Shown here: one piece after another, positions 17,530 through 26,543 of the stretch
Layout of the letters: each line of letters begins with the position of its first letter
Numbering within the stretch: the stretch's first letter is position 1
Origin: Magnetococcales bacterium HCHbin5
Lineage (GTDB): Bacteria; Pseudomonadota; Magnetococcia; Magnetococcales; Magnetaquicoccaceae
DNA length: 51,651 nt
Direction of reading: 5' to 3'
Assembly (NCBI GenBank): GCA_002753505.1
Contig: PEAG01000017.1
Span: 1-51,651 of the forward strand
The notes under the pieces: model-generated
Database searches by the model: none
Seen by the model: only the letters and a program-made list of their open reading frames with translations
Told to the model about the DNA's origin: nothing
Program-made: the position numbers and the translations under genes

Positions 17530-19629
17530 TCAAAAATTGATCGTGCCAATGATCCAGAGGCGGGTGTCCTTGTCGCCGCCGTCGCTATCGGTATTGGCCC
17601 TGGTTTTATTGGGGTTATCCCCTATTTTTCTGGCTACCGAGGCCCGGATCGAGCTGGTGTTGCCGTTTTCCCAGTTGGCACCGGCCCCGAATCCTTTCAG
17701 GTGATAGCTGTTGGGACGATCGATGAGGGCGGTGTCCCAAGGCTCCTTGTACTGTTTTACCCAACCGGCATCCGCAAAGGTTTGCGCGGTGACGGTACCT
17801 GGACCCAGCGTGCCGAGGGTACGGTTCACCTCAACGCTGGTCAGCCAGCCATCGTCTCCCAACCCCTCGCCCACGGGATAGGCACGCACTCCGGTCGGTC
17901 CACCCAGTTGAAACTTTTCGGAACTATCCAGGTTGCCACCGGCCAATTGCCCACTATGGGCAACGCGATAGCTCCACGCCTTGCTGTCCAGAATGTTGGC
18001 CTGCCGGGCCAGATTCCAGGCAGCCTTGCTGAAGGTTCCGGCCGTTTTGGCCGTTGCGGTATCCAACTCTTGATTGATCTTGTTGCCGGACAGATCCAGG
18101 TTGCCCAGGGTGAGATTCAAACCCCAGTTCACCGTTCCGTCCCAGGGATCCAGCACGTTGCCGGAATAGCCTACCGTGGCTATGTCCAGATCGCGCTGGT
18201 TGATCGGAATGTCGGACATTTCGTTGGAGAGGCGTTTATGATCCAGGTTGACCGAAACATCCGCGTTATGCGTCTGGCCCCGGAACAGGGGATAGTTTCC
18301 ATGCAGCGAAACCACATTGGTTGAGCTGTCCAGGTTTAAATATTCCACCTCCTGGCCGATGTCCAGATCCATGTGCGCATACGAGATGCCCACCTTGGCC
18401 CCTGCGCTGCCCACCGGCATCTGTGCCGCCACCTTGCCGCTCCGCATGCCCGATCCATGGTTGGCTGTGATTGTCAGCCGTTCTCCATGGCCGGTTGGGG
18501 CGTTCAGATTCATTTGAACATTGGTCCGAGTGGCTCCGGTATAGACGCTGCCAAAGTTGTCCACCCAGGCGGCCCCGGTAACGAGGGCATCCTCCTCCAC
18601 CTTTGCCTCCACCCGGCTCGTACCCGGACGACTGCCTGGTGCCAGATCGGTATGCACATCCTTGACGCCGGGCAACTCTTTCAACAACCGCAGCCCGCTC
18701 TCCAGTTTGGCCACATCGACCGGCTTATCAGGAACCACCGCAGGGGCAAGAAAGGCTTCGACCTGCTCCGGTCGGATCCGCTCTCCCGCACCGCTGACCA
18801 CAATCCCGTTGTGACCGGACTCCCCATCCACCAACCCTTCCAACGCCGCTATCTCCAGCACCCCTTTATCCAGGCTTTGCGGCGGCAGATAGGCTTGCGC
18901 CAGGGTCGCCCCTTTTTCCCGCAGCAGAGCGGCCACGGCGGCGGCCGCCTCTTCCATCTCCGCCACCGTCAGCTCCCGATTGCTCCAGCGGCTCACCGCC
19001 TGCTGCACCTCTTCGGCACTGGCCATGGTGATGCCGGAAACCGCAATCTCTTCGACCATGACTCTGGGCTGGGCAGCGACCGGCAGTTGAGGCATCGCCA
19101 GCAGGGTTGTCTGCCGTTTCAATCCCTGGATCGCCATGGCCACCGTACCGTTGCGGATCTGGGTCCGTGACACCACCACGGAGGCTTCGGGGTAGCCATG
19201 TTCCCGCAAATATTCCGCCACCGAATGGACAACCCGCTCAAAATCGGTAAAATTAAGGGCGCGATCTTTCCAGGGTTCCAGCAGTTGATTCAGCGCATCC
19301 ACCGGCAGATCCGAGATGCCATCCACCCGAAAGGCCCCCACACTGACGGTCAAATCGGTCAGGGCGGTCTGTTTTTTCGGCATGTTGGCCCGGATGACCG
19401 TTTTGGTCGCCTGACTGGGCAGGCGTTCAATCCGTTCCAGCAATTTTTGTTGCGTCTGCTGTACACCTGCGTCAAAACGCTGCTGTTCCTGCGGGTCCGG
19501 CTCTGCGGCGACGGCTGTCACGCCATTCGGCACCATGCTCAACAGCAGTGTGACACCTGCCGACACGCTCCAATAGCGTTGCAGGATAAACAGATGGGCA
19601 TTCAATCTCAAACCAAACGGGGTACCCAT
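17530..19629 (-). CDS. TpsB-type outer-membrane transporter (ShlB/FhaC/HecB family)
   Basis: 699 residues, against about 550-600 for FhaC or ShlB. An N-terminal hydrophobic signal (WSVSAGVTLLLSMVPNGVTA) is followed by three POTRA-like segments, at about 90-165 (AFRVDGISDLPVDALNQLLE), 192-268 (EEIAVSGITMASAEEVQQAV) and 275-350 (GIVVSGAGERIRPEQVEAFL), then a 16-stranded barrel domain from about 355. The barrel motif FQLGGPTGVRAYPVGE corresponds to the family's VRGY/F loop-6 motif, and the protein ends in Phe as outer-membrane barrels do. Its job is to export the TpsA protein encoded next. The start at 19629 has no clear ribosome binding site. Most family members have two POTRA domains, so the third is notable. 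Confidence 0.9.
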   Translation of the reverse strand: MGTPFGLRLNAHLFILQRYWSVSAGVTLLLSMVPNGVTAVAAEPDPQEQQRFDAGVQQTQQKLLERIERLPSQATKTVIRANMPKKQTALTDLTVSVGAFRVDGISDLPVDALNQLLEPWKDRALNFTDFERVVHSVAEYLREHGYPEASVVVSRTQIRNGTVAMAIQGLKRQTTLLAMPQLPVAAQPRVMVEEIAVSGITMASAEEVQQAVSRWSNRELTVAEMEEAAAAVAALLREKGATLAQAYLPPQSLDKGVLEIAALEGLVDGESGHNGIVVSGAGERIRPEQVEAFLAPAVVPDKPVDVAKLESGLRLLKELPGVKDVHTDLAPGSRPGTSRVEAKVEEDALVTGAAWVDNFGSVYTGATRTNVQMNLNAPTGHGERLTITANHGSGMRSGKVAAQMPVGSAGAKVGISYAHMDLDIGQEVEYLNLDSSTNVVSLHGNYPLFRGQTHNADVSVNLDHKRLSNEMSDIPINQRDLDIATVGYSGNVLDPWDGTVNWGLNLTLGNLDLSGNKINQELDTATAKTAGTFSKAAWNLARQANILDSKAWSYRVAHSGQLAGGNLDSSEKFQLGGPTGVRAYPVGEGLGDDGWLTSVEVNRTLGTLGPGTVTAQTFADAGWVKQYKEPWDTALIDRPNSYHLKGFGAGANWENGNTSSIRASVARKIGDNPNKTRANTDSDGGDKDTRLWIIGTINF

Positions 19630-19681
19630 AGCGCATCATAGTCCAGTAGTAATACAGCCCATACGATCCGTGCAGCATGCC

Positions 19682-20560
19682 TCACGGTCGGAACGAGGCC
19701 GGAAAATCGATTCGGCAGCGAATGCCCGCCGGCAAAGTGTTGTCCTGGTTGGGCAGCAAAAGACGTACCCGGAAGGTGCCACTGCCGGCATCGATGACCC
19801 GATCCACCACGCTCACCTTGGCTGAACGGCTCTGCTTCAACAGGGGCAGTTGCACCTCATAGCTCTGCCCAACGCTCAGCAGGCCAAACAGACGGGCCGG
19901 CAGCACCGCTTCCACATGCAATACATCGATTTTGGCAATCCGAAACACCCGCTCCTGCTTGATCAAGTCCCCCAGGCTGTGGTAGCGGTCAACAATGACC
20001 CCCTTGACGGGACTGAGCAGGGTGCGCAACTTGAGACGCTCGTTGCGCTCCTGCCACTCCAACTCCGCCAACCGCCACTCGGTGGTAATGTTGTCCACCT
20101 CCTGGTCAGCGATCATGTTTTTTTGATGCAGCTCATTGGTGCGGGTTTTGCGCCGCTGTCCAAACTGCACCTTGGCCGCCTGCGTATCGACAGCCGCCTG
20201 TTCAACACCCGAGTTGAGACGCGCCAGAACCTGCCCGGGCGTCACCACATCGCCCCGGTCCACATTCACCTCTTCCAGGAACCCCTCGACCGGCGTCCCC
20301 AGTTGAATATCCATCGACGGTTCAACCAGGCAACTGACCTCCCGCAAGTCGGTCGTTGACGAATCGGCTGTCGTCAAGGATGGCAATGGGGTGGTTGGTG
20401 TAGCCGTCACGCTGCCCGGAAATACTCCTGGAAGCGTTGCCGTTGGCAATTCCAACCCGGATGCCGCCCATGGCCAAAACCAGAGGGAACAGCCGACCCA
20501 GATCACGACCCGCCACCGACCCATCGGCCTGCCCGCTCCGGGCTTCATCGCGTTGCTCAT
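19682..20560 (-). CDS. HlyD/RND-type periplasmic adaptor subunit
   Basis: 292 residues. A signal or anchor segment (WRVVIWVGCSLWFWPWAASG) precedes a 60-residue Thr/Pro/Ser linker, then the adaptor core: lipoyl half GTPVEGFLEEVNVDRGDVVT, a coiled hairpin (AAVDTQAAKVQFGQRRKTRT to WRLAELEWQERNERLKL), second lipoyl half RTLLSPVKGVIVDRYHSLGD, and a beta-barrel part (HVEAVLPARLFGLLSVGQSY). Such adaptors bridge an inner-membrane transporter to a TolC-like channel. The ATG at 20560 overlaps the stop of the SecA-like gene as ATGA, so translation is probably coupled; in-frame codons upstream of it lie inside that gene and are unconserved. Confidence 0.85.
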   Translation of the reverse strand: MSNAMKPGAGRPMGRWRVVIWVGCSLWFWPWAASGLELPTATLPGVFPGSVTATPTTPLPSLTTADSSTTDLREVSCLVEPSMDIQLGTPVEGFLEEVNVDRGDVVTPGQVLARLNSGVEQAAVDTQAAKVQFGQRRKTRTNELHQKNMIADQEVDNITTEWRLAELEWQERNERLKLRTLLSPVKGVIVDRYHSLGDLIKQERVFRIAKIDVLHVEAVLPARLFGLLSVGQSYEVQLPLLKQSRSAKVSVVDRVIDAGSGTFRVRLLLPNQDNTLPAGIRCRIDFPASFRP

Positions 20561-22533
20561 TCCATTTGTCCGCTGAAAGCCAAAGATTGCCGCAGCCGAA
20601 AATCCACCTCCAGCATCTGCCTGCGGGCGCGACGGTCTCTCTTCTCCGTCTTGAGTTGGGCCCGACGAAACGCGCCCAGGGCCACTGCCCGGCAATATTT
20701 ATTGTCTGGAAAATGCCTCAACAGTCCACGCAAAATATTTGCCAACTTTGGGAAATGGGCGACAGCCAACGCATCTTCCAGGGAAATCAATGCCTGCCAA
20801 CTGCCTGGGTCACCCTGGCGTGCGCAGCGTCCATAAAGCTGTCGATCCACCCGGCTGCTGTGATGGTATTCCGTCAACAAAACATGCAAGCCGCCCAATT
20901 CGGCCACCCCTTCGCCCAGTTGAATATCCGTACCCCGACCTGCCATGTTGGTGGCAATCGTAACCCGTCGCAGGCCACCGGCCTGGGCAATGATTTCTGC
21001 CTCCTGGGCATCCTGCTTGGCATTGAGTACCCGATGAGGGATATGGGCAGCGGTCAAGCGGGCACTCAGATGTTCCGACCCCAGGATGGAGTGGGTTCCC
21101 ACCAATACCGGTTGTCCGCTCTCGTAACAGACCCGAATGGCCGCCACCACCGCCTGCCAGCGTTCCTCGGCGGTGGCAAAAACGCGCTCTGGCAGGTATT
21201 TGCGTCGAGAGGGCCGATGGGGGGGGATCCGCACCACCCCCAGACCATAGACATCCCCCACCTCACCCCCCACCTCACGGCAGGTGCCGGTCATACCCGA
21301 CAGGTACACATAACGGCGGAAAAATATCTGAAAGCTGATGCGTGCCAGACTCTCCTTCTGGGGGGTGACAGGCACCTGCTCCTTGACCTCGACCAACTGT
21401 TGCAACCCCTGCTCCCAGGAGCGGTCCGGCATGATGCGGCCGGTGGTCTCATCGACAATCAACACTTTTTCGTCGCGCACGATATAGTGGACATCGCGCT
21501 GAAAGCTGTACAGGGCCACCAGGGCCTGTTGCACAGCCTCGCCGCGACGCTGCTCCCCCTGCCAGAGGCCCGGCAGATGGGCACAGGATTCACGCAAATA
21601 TTGACGCCCCTGCTCCGTCAGGGTGGGAAAACGACCTCCTGCAGTCAGGGAAAAATCGACCCCCGCTACCAACCGTTCCGCCAACGCCACCGCTTGCCGA
21701 TAATAGGCCTCGCTCTCTGCATCGGGATGGCTGGCGGAGATGACCAGAGGGGTACGCGCTTCATCGATAAAAATGCTGTCCGCCTCATCGACGATGGCAT
21801 ACTGCAAGCCGCGCAACAGGGTGGTGTGTTCCCCATGGTGCAGTCGGTCAAAGCCCATGATCATTGGTTGCATGCGGTCACCGAGTTGAATCCGGTCGCG
21901 CAGATGGTCAAATGCCAGAATTTTGCTGGTGCAATAGACCACATCCGCCTGATAAGCCTGTTTTTTCTCCTCAAACGACATCGATTCCAACACCAGACCG
22001 GTGGAGAGGCCAATGGCAGCAAACAGCGGGGCCATCTTTTCCGCATCCCGTTGAGCCAGGTATTCATTGACCGTGATGATGTGAACCGCCAAACCTGCCA
22101 AACCTGCCGTACCGGCTGCCAACGTGGCCGTCAAACTTTTCCCCTCGCCGGTATCCATCTCAGCCAGACAACCCTGCAACAGGATATAGCCACCCCGCAG
22201 TTGGGTGGGAAAATGGCGCATTCCGAGCAGTTCATCCGCCCATTGGCGAATGTGGGCAAAGGCACGACAGACCGGTTCATCCTGCAACCCCTGGCGACGC
22301 AACTGTTGCCGAATCTGATGCAAATCCTCCTGGCGGGCTGCGGGTTCCAATTGGGACAATGCCACCCCCATTTGTTCCACCTGCTCCACCCAGCGATCCA
22401 GTTTCCCCGAGCGGATCCGCCAGCGGGCCACCCACAGTCGGCGCAGTCGCTCCACCAACCGTTCCAGCCAAATCTGGGCCCGCCAGTCCGCCCGCTGGGG
22501 GTAAGGTGCGCTGTTGATCCGCAGGGCAAACAT
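20557..22533 (-). CDS. SecA paralogue (accessory preprotein-translocase ATPase-like)
   Basis: 658 residues, much shorter than housekeeping SecA (about 900). All ATPase motifs are present: Walker A EMDTGEGKSLT (about 125-135, Ser for the usual Thr), VNEYLAQRDAE, Walker B VDEADSIFIDEARTPLVIS (from 248), MTGT (414-417), VLNAKQDAQEAEIIAQAGG, NMAGRGTDI (529-537) and GRCARQGDPG (568-577; the usual form is GRSGRQGDPG). The preprotein-crosslinking region between the nucleotide domains is kept, but the helical scaffold/wing part and the C-terminal zinc finger/SecB-binding tail are largely missing; the end is only basic residues (KTEKRDRRARR). It starts four bases after the M50-HlyD stop. Its placement among adaptors points to a dedicated export motor; that is inference. 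Confidence 0.88.
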   Translation of the reverse strand: MFALRINSAPYPQRADWRAQIWLERLVERLRRLWVARWRIRSGKLDRWVEQVEQMGVALSQLEPAARQEDLHQIRQQLRRQGLQDEPVCRAFAHIRQWADELLGMRHFPTQLRGGYILLQGCLAEMDTGEGKSLTATLAAGTAGLAGLAVHIITVNEYLAQRDAEKMAPLFAAIGLSTGLVLESMSFEEKKQAYQADVVYCTSKILAFDHLRDRIQLGDRMQPMIMGFDRLHHGEHTTLLRGLQYAIVDEADSIFIDEARTPLVISASHPDAESEAYYRQAVALAERLVAGVDFSLTAGGRFPTLTEQGRQYLRESCAHLPGLWQGEQRRGEAVQQALVALYSFQRDVHYIVRDEKVLIVDETTGRIMPDRSWEQGLQQLVEVKEQVPVTPQKESLARISFQIFFRRYVYLSGMTGTCREVGGEVGDVYGLGVVRIPPHRPSRRKYLPERVFATAEERWQAVVAAIRVCYESGQPVLVGTHSILGSEHLSARLTAAHIPHRVLNAKQDAQEAEIIAQAGGLRRVTIATNMAGRGTDIQLGEGVAELGGLHVLLTEYHHSSRVDRQLYGRCARQGDPGSWQALISLEDALAVAHFPKLANILRGLLRHFPDNKYCRAVALGAFRRAQLKTEKRDRRARRQMLEVDFRLRQSLAFSGQME

Positions 22534-22537
22534 GTTA

Positions 22538-24694
22538 CTAGAGCGCGAAACGTTTCAGAAACAGTTGGCGCAGTAACCGATACCACTGCATAGCCAACGG
22601 TTCATCGTCATGAACAAAACGGACAAAAACACGATTTCCCAATGCGATAGGAGTTGTCCCGCCGATAAATTCGATCTCAAAATGAAACAGGGAGAGCATG
22701 GCCTTGGACTCCTGTTCAGAACGGGCCGTTGGATCGAGACCAATCTGACCACCACCGTGCAACGATAGCGTCAGACTGGGCAACTCAGTGGTAGCGGCCG
22801 GCACCTCGCGGGCAATCCGGGCAAACAGCAGCTCATTGACCCGGTCCACCGAACGCAACTCCACCCGTTGGGTGCGATGGCGCACCATATCCACCTCGCT
22901 CTGCGGCACGACGGCCAGCAAGGTATAGCGGGCCGGATCCAGCACATAGGCCAGCAGATCACCGCGTTCAAGATAACGACCGCTGAAATTGTCACTGGCG
23001 GGTAGCACAAATTGACCGGCATGGGAGGCGATCATGGTCATCTCGGCGCGCCGTTTGGCCACATCCTCCAGCCGCTGCCGTGCAAAGGTGAGTTCACTCT
23101 GGGCTATCTGTCGTGCCACCCGATCCATGCTGTCCGCCAACACCAGGCGGGCTTCAAACTCCTCCACGCTGGCCTGCAAATAACGGTATTGGGTCTCGGT
23201 CTGGAGATCCTCGCAGCGCAGCAGGGGTGTTCCGGGCTGCACCCACGCCCCCACCGGGGCCAGCACCGCCTGGGCAAAGCAGGAGGCCGGCGCGCGGATA
23301 CGCGACTGCTCCGGCATCCAGATGACCCCTTCCACGTTGGTCCAGGCCGGGAAAGGCAGCAGCAGAATGGTTGCAACCAAGCCGGATAGCAGACTGCCGC
23401 TCACCAGTACGGCACGTCGCCGCTGCCCTTCCAGCAAGGGATTGGCCGCCAGGTAGCTCCCCATCCGAAACAGCGGCAGCAACAGCATGGCGTAAGAGGC
23501 CCACAGGGCCAACACAACGCCAACAAAAAAAAAGTGTTCCGCCACCGTCAACAGGATGGCGACCGCCACCAGCATACGGTTGACAAACGAGGCCAATGCG
23601 TAGAGCAACAACCATTGGCTTTCGTGACGGGTCATGTGGGGTTTGGTCAGCCCCTTTCGCACCCCAAACAGGTGATAATTGATGAGATAATTGGCATATT
23701 GATTGGCCTTTTGTCCCAGGTTGGGCATTTCCAACCAGTCGGCCAGCACATAATAGCCATCAAAACGGAGCAGCGGATTAATATTGAAAAGGACGGTGGT
23801 GACACCCGCCAGGATGACCACATGGTACAACAGTGCCTTGAGCGGGCCGGGTGAGGCCCAGCTCCACAACCAGATGGCCAGTGCGGCCAGGAACAGCTCT
23901 GCCATCATGCCAGCCAGCCCCACCAACATCCGCTGTCGGCTCTCGCTCAGCGCATTGGCCTGGCTGGCATCCACATAGGGAATCGGCGCGAAAACCAGCA
24001 ACATCACCCCCATCTCATGGCACTGGCCGCCATAGGCCTTGATGGCCAATGCGTGTCCGAGTTCATGCACCCCCTTGACCACCGGAAAAACCAGCCCCAG
24101 GGAGAGCATATTTTCGGGGGTAAAGACATGCGAGATAATATCTTTGGTCAATTCATCCCAGTGCATGGCTCCCAGCACCATACCGCTCCCCACCACCAGC
24201 AGCCAGAGCAACATCAGCCAGCCGTGCATAAAGCCGGGGAACAGACGGATCAACACATTCAACAACCGTTCCGGATCGAACAGGGGAATCTTCAGCGATA
24301 GCGGATTGGCCAAATATTGGCGCAGCTTGAGTTTTTGTATGCGACCTTGCCGCTGATGCAGCTCCTCCAGATCCGGTTTTTTGTCGGTCAGCAGCAGGCC
24401 GGCCTGGTAGAGTTGGGTCAACAGTTGCAGCAGCTCATCCTGGGTGGGAACCTCATCGTGCAAGGTCTGGCTGGCCAATCGCCAGATCTCTTCCATGGTG
24501 CGATGGCCATCCATCAAGGTGATGATCCAGTAGGCGGTGGCATTCAGGCGCAAAAAGCGACCGCTGGCCAGATCCTGCGCCACATACCACCGCTCTTTGC
24601 GATAGATGTGGCGGAAAATGCGCGCCTGGCTGCGCAAGCGGGGACGCAGGCTGGCGACGCGATACCAGGAAGAGGAGAAGAGGGCCGAACTCAT
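22538..24694 (-). CDS. PqqD-like / M50 site-2 protease / HlyD-like fusion protein
   Basis: About 718 residues. First, a PqqD-like winged-helix segment (about 30-105: YVAQDLASGRFLRLNATAYW, then LMDGHRTMEEIWRLA), a fold that binds peptide leaders. Next, a polytopic membrane part with the zinc protease motif HELGHAL (about 210-216) and the distal NINPLLRFDGYYVLADW (about 304-320), the S2P NPxxxxDG motif; both are intact. Finally a HlyD-like half from about 460 (IRAPASCFAQAVLAPVGAWV, coiled hairpin, ASHAGQFVLPASDNFSGRYL). Related fusions accompany peptide or protein exporters. I use the ATG at 24694; a TTG at 24712 would overlap the previous gene. The stop precedes the SecA-like start by four bases. 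Confidence 0.87.
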   Translation of the reverse strand: MSSALFSSSWYRVASLRPRLRSQARIFRHIYRKERWYVAQDLASGRFLRLNATAYWIITLMDGHRTMEEIWRLASQTLHDEVPTQDELLQLLTQLYQAGLLLTDKKPDLEELHQRQGRIQKLKLRQYLANPLSLKIPLFDPERLLNVLIRLFPGFMHGWLMLLWLLVVGSGMVLGAMHWDELTKDIISHVFTPENMLSLGLVFPVVKGVHELGHALAIKAYGGQCHEMGVMLLVFAPIPYVDASQANALSESRQRMLVGLAGMMAELFLAALAIWLWSWASPGPLKALLYHVVILAGVTTVLFNINPLLRFDGYYVLADWLEMPNLGQKANQYANYLINYHLFGVRKGLTKPHMTRHESQWLLLYALASFVNRMLVAVAILLTVAEHFFFVGVVLALWASYAMLLLPLFRMGSYLAANPLLEGQRRRAVLVSGSLLSGLVATILLLPFPAWTNVEGVIWMPEQSRIRAPASCFAQAVLAPVGAWVQPGTPLLRCEDLQTETQYRYLQASVEEFEARLVLADSMDRVARQIAQSELTFARQRLEDVAKRRAEMTMIASHAGQFVLPASDNFSGRYLERGDLLAYVLDPARYTLLAVVPQSEVDMVRHRTQRVELRSVDRVNELLFARIAREVPAATTELPSLTLSLHGGGQIGLDPTARSEQESKAMLSLFHFEIEFIGGTTPIALGNRVFVRFVHDDEPLAMQWYRLLRQLFLKRFAL

Positions 24695-24701
24695 GGCAGC
24701 C

Positions 24702-26531
24702 CTATATCCCAAACCGTTGCCAAAGTTGCAGTCGCAACCAATCGGTCAACCGATGGGTCCAGATCCAGATCAGACGGCGTTCACCAATCAAAACCTTGGC
24801 CACACCATCCATCCCCGGTCGCAGCCGTTCATCGCTGTTTTGCAGCAGGGCTTCGGCCCGAAAAACGGTCTGTCCTTCACTGACGCTGGCAACCGGTGTG
24901 ACCAGCGAGAGGGTAAACGGAAAGATGACACCCGGTATGGCGGTTACCACCAGACCGCCTGTCTGACCCGACTCTACGCTGGCGATATCCGATTCGGCAA
25001 TCTCCAGCACGACGCGATAAGAGTCCAGTGGAGCGATTTCAAACAGGGTCTGCCCTTTCTTGACCGCTCCGCCAAGGTGTTGGGACAGATCCCCGCTGGT
25101 AACAACACCGTCAAAAGGGGCGACCACCGATGCCCGTTGAATCATGGTTTCCAGCAAAGCGCGTTGCGCTTCCGCCTGTCGGATCTGGGCACCGATAATC
25201 TGTATCTGTGCCAGATCGTGTTTGGCCTCCGCTTCGTGGGCCTGCTGTTGATATTGCCGTTGCTGGCTGCTCCAGCGGGCAGCCTCCAGCCGCATGTCAC
25301 GATCATCCAGGGTCGCCATCGCTTCCCCAGCCCGCACCAGATGACCGGCCCGCACCTGTGCCGTCGCTATAAAACCATCGTACGGTGCAACAATCAGCCG
25401 ACGGATCCCCCCTTCCAGGGCTGCATGGGCCGTAACGTTATGCTCGCCGTGCGCCTGGTAGAAAAAAATGCTGGCCGACAGAGCCGTCAGCACGAAAAGT
25501 TTATAGCCCGCATGACGGGGGCCAAGCAGGCGGTGGAGTTGGTCGCGCAGTGCTTTCCGCAGCCGTTTGTACCAGGGCAACTGTTGGGCCCGTTTATCCA
25601 GCAGCACCCGCCCCAGAATGGGCGGAATCCCCTCTGCCATCTGCCGGGTGGTCGGGTCCAACTCCGCATCCAGCCATTCAAAAAGAAAAACCCCGTAAGC
25701 CTCTTCCGAGATAAAAAACGGGGTAGCCATGACGGCCCGATTGCCAAATTGCCGTGCCAGCAACATCAACTCACGGGTTGGACGCGGTGGGGATCCCTCG
25801 TCCACGGTGGCCGCTTCCCCTTCGACATAGGTCAGGGCACACCCCTGGTCGGCCGCCTCATTCATGGCGGCCTCCAGCCGATGGGTCAAATCAACCTGCT
25901 GCACCACTTCGGCCGCATGGGAAAGGGCGATCAGTCGGACCCGGTTCCGCCCACCCAGCCCCAGGGCGGCCCGGTCACACCCCAGGCGGGTGGCACTCTC
26001 CGTCACCGCCGTCTGGCAGGCGGCTTCAAATTTTTCTACCGCCAGCACGCTCAGCAGCAGATTGAGAAAGACCAGCAGCCGCTCCGGCAACGGTTGATCG
26101 GCCGGTTCGGTCGTATGCAGCAGACGATCATAGATCCAGCCGACCCCCCACATGACCCAGTTGCGGGCATGAAAGGGGACGTTGGGGGCCAAAAACTGGA
26201 TTCCGATCACCCCATGGATATCCTGGTCCCGCAACAACGGCACCACCAGGATGCTGCCCTGGCGGTCCGCACGATTGACGGGCAGACGCAGTTCCATGGC
26301 CTGTTCGCACGCCACGGCAAGCTCCGGGCTGCAGGTCGACCGACTCCCCGGCCAGAGGGCAACGGGCCGGAACGGCCCCACGTTGGCCGGTCCCATCACC
26401 ACCACGGCTTCCTGCACTTCGCCGACCCGCTCCCCCATCAACGCCAGCCAAGCGGTGATAAAGCTTCTGGAATCGGTCTCCTGTTGTAAAACCTGCCAAT
26501 GATCGACTGCGGAATAGGTAAGCTGACTCAT
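24702..26531 (-). CDS. Dual-GAF sensor fused to HlyD-type adaptor
   Basis: 609 residues. Residues 1-150 and about 180-335 are two GAF-like domains (for example SILVVPLLRDQDIHGVIGIQ and FEAACQTAVTESATRLGCDR, AVMATPFFISEEAYGVFLFE). A single membrane segment follows near 365-385 (LFVLTALSASIFFYQAH), then a HlyD adaptor with lipoyl halves APYDGFIATAQVRAGHLVRA and ASVVAPFDGVVTSGD around a Gln/Ala-rich coiled hairpin, and a barrel domain (YRVVLEIAESDIASVESG). So the GAF part should be cytoplasmic and the adaptor periplasmic. The stop TAG lies seven bases before the M50-HlyD ATG. There is no good ribosome binding site before the start, but a strong hairpin is (26544-26578). The ligand of the GAF domains is not evident. 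Confidence 0.86.
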   Translation of the reverse strand: MSQLTYSAVDHWQVLQQETDSRSFITAWLALMGERVGEVQEAVVVMGPANVGPFRPVALWPGSRSTCSPELAVACEQAMELRLPVNRADRQGSILVVPLLRDQDIHGVIGIQFLAPNVPFHARNWVMWGVGWIYDRLLHTTEPADQPLPERLLVFLNLLLSVLAVEKFEAACQTAVTESATRLGCDRAALGLGGRNRVRLIALSHAAEVVQQVDLTHRLEAAMNEAADQGCALTYVEGEAATVDEGSPPRPTRELMLLARQFGNRAVMATPFFISEEAYGVFLFEWLDAELDPTTRQMAEGIPPILGRVLLDKRAQQLPWYKRLRKALRDQLHRLLGPRHAGYKLFVLTALSASIFFYQAHGEHNVTAHAALEGGIRRLIVAPYDGFIATAQVRAGHLVRAGEAMATLDDRDMRLEAARWSSQQRQYQQQAHEAEAKHDLAQIQIIGAQIRQAEAQRALLETMIQRASVVAPFDGVVTSGDLSQHLGGAVKKGQTLFEIAPLDSYRVVLEIAESDIASVESGQTGGLVVTAIPGVIFPFTLSLVTPVASVSEGQTVFRAEALLQNSDERLRPGMDGVAKVLIGERRLIWIWTHRLTDWLRLQLWQRFGI

Positions 26532-26543
26532 GCTGATCGGGAG

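Noticed and set aside
20437-22593. 718-codon plus-strand open frame over the SecA-like gene
   Set aside because: Antisense shadow caused by GC-rich codon use; the translation is rich in His/Gln/Pro with no domain, whereas the minus frame has all SecA motifs.
24606-26489. 627-codon plus-strand open frame over GAF-HlyD
   Set aside because: Antisense shadow; no recognisable domain and no ribosome binding site, while the minus frame encodes clear GAF and HlyD segments.
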